Assembly: GCA_016784195.1 (NCBI GenBank)
Contig: JADHVE010000005.1
Coordinates: 1 to 30,802 of the forward strand
From: Candidatus Woesearchaeota archaeon
GTDB taxonomy: Archaea > Nanobdellota > Nanobdellia > Woesearchaeales > GW2011-AR4
Reading direction: 5' to 3'
DNA: 30,802 bases
In this document: piece after piece, positions 30,660 to 30,802 of the stretch
Numbering within the stretch: the first letter of the stretch is position 1
Layout of the letters: the number at the start of each line of letters is the position of its first letter
The notes under the pieces: model-generated
Seen by the model: only the letters and a program-made list of their open reading frames with translations
Database searches by the model: none
Told to the model about the DNA's origin: nothing
Position numbers and translations under genes: made by a program

Positions 30660-30802
30660 TTATCCACCTACTTTATTTAATATATGCACAGCAACAGTGC
30701 TTCCAACACCGCCAATATTCTGGGCTAGAGCATATTTTGTTTTTGAAAGTTGCCTGTCTTTGGCTTCATGCCTCATCTGCTTTACTATTTCATAAATCTG
30801 GG
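30660..30802 (-). CDS. Thiolase C-terminal end (gene cut by the window edge)
   Basis: The last 46 codons of an open frame run off the window. They contain YALAQNIGGVGSTVAVHIL, the C-terminal glycine-rich element of archaeal acetyl-CoA acetyltransferases (family NxGGxGST), then end NKVGG. The TAA stop is directly followed by the HMG-CoA synthase ATG. This second thiolase is probably the genuine acetoacetyl-CoA thiolase of the pathway, but its nucleophile lies outside the window. Its sequence differs from the thiolase downstream of HMG-CoA synthase, so the two are paralogues. Confidence 0.8.
   Translation of the reverse strand, partial: QIYEIVKQMRHEAKDRQLSKTKYALAQNIGGVGSTVAVHILNKVGG

Noticed and set aside
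1..30802. CRISPR arrays, insertion sequences, integrases, toxin-antitoxin or phage genes
   Set aside because: Looked for on both strands; no regularly spaced repeats, transposase motifs or att-like duplications were seen.

Overview
The window is archaeal. It carries the large subunit of the D-family DNA polymerase, aIF2 beta, RPA, MCM, TATA-binding protein, the tRNA-splicing endonuclease, FEN1, the proteasome-activating nucleotidase PAN and an archaeal-type HMG-CoA synthase. The DNA is AT-rich, intergenic gaps are short (none above 300 bases), and many genes start about 25 bases after a TATA box. Gene content and protein style (short, lysine-rich, reduced domain sets) suggest a DPANN-type archaeon, perhaps of the Woesearchaeota/Pacearchaeota group. 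That placement is an inference and was not tested by phylogeny.

Layout. Bases 1-13124 form an information-processing block: PolD large subunit (+), aIF2 beta (-), a SpoIIM-like membrane protein (+), RPA (-), MCM (-), TBP (-), EndA (+), then a winged-helix/nuclease-like protein, FEN1 and a Trm5-like methyltransferase as one + strand unit. Bases 13224-14376 hold a cysteine-cluster (YkgJ-type) protein and a small two-helix membrane protein. Bases 14382-20935 form a proteolysis block: PAN, a short M29 aminopeptidase, a 593-residue M29-like protein and an M24 aminopeptidase on the - strand, plus an M16 zinc peptidase on the + strand. Together these could take unfolded protein to peptides to amino acids. 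Bases 20937-24353 hold TyrRS and ribosomal protein uS2, then ThpR with a bacterial-type riboflavin synthase, then a TRAM protein. Bases 24530-30802 form a CoA-ester block on the - strand: thiolase (cut by the window edge), HMG-CoA synthase, a second thiolase, a DUF35 Zn-ribbon/OB protein, and two tandem alpha/beta pairs of the glutaconate CoA-transferase fold.

The HMG-CoA synthase/thiolase/DUF35 trio is the known start of the archaeal mevalonate (isoprenoid lipid) pathway. The rest of the CoA block is unusual. Both CoA-transferase beta subunits lack the catalytic Glu of the family, and the second thiolase does not have its Cys in the usual place. The same folds were repurposed elsewhere for C-C bond cleavage (IpdAB; Ltp2-ChsH2), so this may be an undescribed CoA-ester pathway.

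Non-coding structure is rich. A ~106-bp repeat occurs twice in intergenic DNA, each copy just upstream of a - strand gene, with a related hairpin before the polymerase gene. There is a cluster of three hairpins at 24392-24488, structured leaders before the polymerase and uS2 genes, two copies of a TATA-plus-start-region element (107-138 and 8583-8614), and a perfect 10-bp inverted repeat with duplicated TATA-like boxes between TBP and EndA. I saw no convincing tRNA, rRNA, CRISPR array, transposase or integrase.
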